DNA of 34,351 bases from an uncultured Bacteroidales bacterium (lineage in GTDB: Bacteria; Bacteroidota; Bacteroidia; Bacteroidales; FEN-979). The notes beneath the pieces are model-generated. The model ran no database searches. It saw nothing but the letters and a program-made list of their open reading frames with translations, and had not been told where the DNA came from. The translations under genes and the position numbers were made by a program. Location of the stretch: the NCBI GenBank assembly GCA_903828645.1, contig CAIKNA010000171.1, positions 1 through 34,351 on the forward strand, given 5' to 3'. Shown in pieces: positions 33,635 to 34,351 of the stretch; positions within the stretch are counted from its first letter, which is position 1, and each line of letters starts with the position of its first letter.

Positions 33635-33642
33635 TACCTTTG
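33635..33642 (+). promoter_or_regulatory. Candidate -7 box for tRNA-Gln
   Basis: TACCTTTG follows a T-run and lies 85 bases before the tRNA. The -33 region is weak. It is divergent from the box at 33595. Confidence 0.5.
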
Positions 33643-33648
33643 CACCCG

Positions 33649-33720
33649 AATTCGAAAATCGAATTTCTCATTTCAATATTCCTGCATTCATTATTCGATT
33701 TTCATCATTCATTATTCGAT
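33649..33720. repeat. Inverted and direct repeats in the tRNA leader
   Basis: AATTCGA (33649-33655) and TCGAATT (33659-33665) form a perfect inverted repeat around AAA. CATTCATTATTCGAT occurs at 33685-33699 and again at 33706-33720, a 21-bp period (three times seven). Confidence 0.7.
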
Positions 33721-33727
33721 ATTTTTT

Positions 33728-33798
33728 TGACCCATGGTGTAACGGCAGCACTAGTGATTTTGGTTCACTTAGCCCAGGTTCGAATCCTGGTGGGTCAA
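33728..33798 (+). tRNA. tRNA-Gln (anticodon TTG)
   Basis: The 71-nt sequence folds into a full cloverleaf. Acceptor TGACCCA pairs with TGGGTCA (33791-33797), and the discriminator is A at 33798. The D arm is GTGT/GCAC, and the anticodon stem AGTGA/TCACT encloses the loop TTTTGGT, giving anticodon TTG (reads CAA). The T arm CCAGG/CCTGG encloses TTCGAAT. CCA is not encoded. A terminator-like hairpin follows 14 bases later. Its position at the edge of an AT-rich stretch makes it a candidate integration site. Confidence 0.96.
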
Positions 33799-33811
33799 CT
33801 TATTAAAATGG

Positions 33812-33846
33812 CAAACCCCTTTAAATCAAACACTTAAAGGGGTTTG
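33812..33846 (+). terminator. Terminator hairpin after tRNA-Gln
   Basis: CAAACCCCTTTAA (33812-33824) and TTAAAGGGGTTTG (33834-33846) form a perfect 13-bp stem with a 9-base loop. The T-tract after it is interrupted. Confidence 0.75.
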
Positions 33847-34037
33847 TCATTTCATTTGGGACAGATTTGGGACATTTTCCCTCAGTTTATAGTCATTATA
33901 TCCCATTTTAACAAAGATTTTATAGGGATTGAAAAGACTGATAGTTTATATCTAATTTGATTTTTTCAGTAAAGGTTTCCACCAAACCTCCCCTAAGTTT
34001 TTCATATACCAAATGAATATATAGTTTTTAACCTTTT

Positions 34038-34058
34038 CATTGTTCATTGTTCATTTTT
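34038..34058 (+). repeat. Short heptamer repeat (CATTGTT)x2 plus CATTTTT
   Basis: Two perfect 7-bp units and one diverged unit, 15 bases in front of a 12-bp palindrome at 34067 (8 after the last unit). It is another array with period seven. Confidence 0.65.
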
Positions 34059-34111
34059 CACAATGACCTATATATAGGGCATATAGTGTTCATTGACACA
34101 ATAAAAAATAA

Positions 34112-34138
34112 TTGGGTTATCAATTTTATTTATCTTTA
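34112..34138 (+). promoter_or_regulatory. Candidate promoter for the 51-codon ORF
   Basis: TTG at 34112-34114 and TATCTTTA at 34131-34138 (one mismatch to TAnnTTTG) are 16 bases apart. The ATG follows 35 bases later. Confidence 0.4.
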
Positions 34139-34173
34139 CAACACCATAAAACAATACAATAAAAAATGTAGAT

Positions 34174-34329
34174 ATGAGAAGTTTAAATGAATTGTTTGAA
34201 TATATTGACAACTCAACCAATGAAACATTGAATAAGGAATTGGATGAAATGGGTATTCAGCTCATTAAAAAGTATGGAACAAGTAGTGATTTGTATTACA
34301 AAGAGAATATAACTGTATATATTAATTGA
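34174..34329 (+). CDS. Small hypothetical protein (51 aa)
   Basis: Not recognised. The frame MRSLNELFEYIDNSTNETL continues to a TGA at 34327-34329 and gives a short acidic, mostly helical product ending in a strand-like YYKENITVYIN, without a signal peptide or membrane segment. Support comes from the ATG context (A-rich leader typical of Bacteroidetes), a candidate promoter upstream, and sensible codon use for an AT-rich gene. It lies beyond tRNA-Gln in DNA unlike the housekeeping region, so it may belong to an integrated element. A chance ORF cannot be excluded at this length. Confidence 0.55.
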   Translation: MRSLNELFEYIDNSTNETLNKELDEMGIQLIKKYGTSSDLYYKENITVYIN

Positions 34330-34351
34330 AAAGGGTACCACATTCCAATTG

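Larger units (their letters stand above)
33847..34173. other. AT-rich non-coding stretch after tRNA-Gln
   Basis: No convincing gene is seen. Content: a direct repeat ATTTGGGACA at 33854-33863 and 33865-33874; a short minus-strand open stretch of about 30 codons ending at 33847 that could be the tail of a lost gene; the heptamer CATTGTT at 34038-34051 with a third variant to 34058; and a 12-bp perfect palindrome CCTATATATAGG at 34067-34078. The base composition is visibly more AT-rich than the rest of the window. Confidence 0.6.

Noticed and set aside
33847-33945. Tyrosine recombinase C-terminus on the minus strand
   Set aside because: Only about 30 open codons ending in LSQMK are visible, with no catalytic motif, so an integrase call is not supported.

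Overview
The window looks like chromosomal DNA of a member of the Bacteroidetes (Bacteroidota), most likely a Bacteroidales-like bacterium. The evidence is a single fused SecDF gene, two tandem OmpH/Skp genes behind BamA and UppS, a DUF6089 barrel protein, a PorE-like OmpA-family protein, a DUF2723 membrane glycosyltransferase, the purM-prfA-pyrF order, a short fold-III arginine decarboxylase beside a deoxyhypusine-synthase-like gene, and several upstream regions carrying the Bacteroidetes -7 box TAnnTTTG. Shine-Dalgarno sequences are mostly absent, as expected for this phylum.

Layout. 1-717: end of an ABC-2 type permease. 719-3188 (-): polyamine pair (DHS-like enzyme, arginine decarboxylase). 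3420-3971: small helical-repeat protein. 4097-7288: secDF with its own promoter and terminator. 7411-12410: PorE-like OmpA protein, then purM (ATGA overlap) and prfA. 12516-16496: pyrF, ilvE (-) and htpG, the last behind a possible sigma-54-type promoter. 16681-18641: LemA and two TPM-domain proteins. 18748-26983 (-): a long cell-envelope cluster read as rsgA, CBS protein, nadK, DUF6089, uppS, bamA, ompH, ompH. 27105-28208 (-): dprA. 28430-29533: a GT-B glycosyltransferase meeting lgt tail to tail. 30487-33558 (-): DUF2723/TMEM260-like glycosyltransferase with TPR tail. 33728-33798: tRNA-Gln, followed by an AT-rich stretch with one 51-codon ORF that looks like the edge of an accessory region.

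How the genes work together. Much of the window serves envelope biogenesis: SecDF drives export, Skp-like chaperones and BamA insert outer-membrane proteins, UppS makes the lipid carrier, Lgt lipidates lipoproteins, and the DUF2723 protein probably glycosylates exported proteins. The rest is housekeeping (translation termination, purine, pyrimidine, amino-acid, NAD and polyamine metabolism, ribosome assembly, chaperone).

The least explained signal is a set of 7-bp tandem repeats scattered through intergenic DNA: TGACAAA/G at 3371 and 30372, AAATCGT at 12461 with an exact 46-bp inverted copy at 16504, TAAGTGT at 17751 and CATTGTT at 34038. They have different sequences but the same period, and some supply start or stop codons of neighbouring frames. 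A second unusual feature is a degenerate retropepsin-like domain at the C-terminus of the PorE-like protein.
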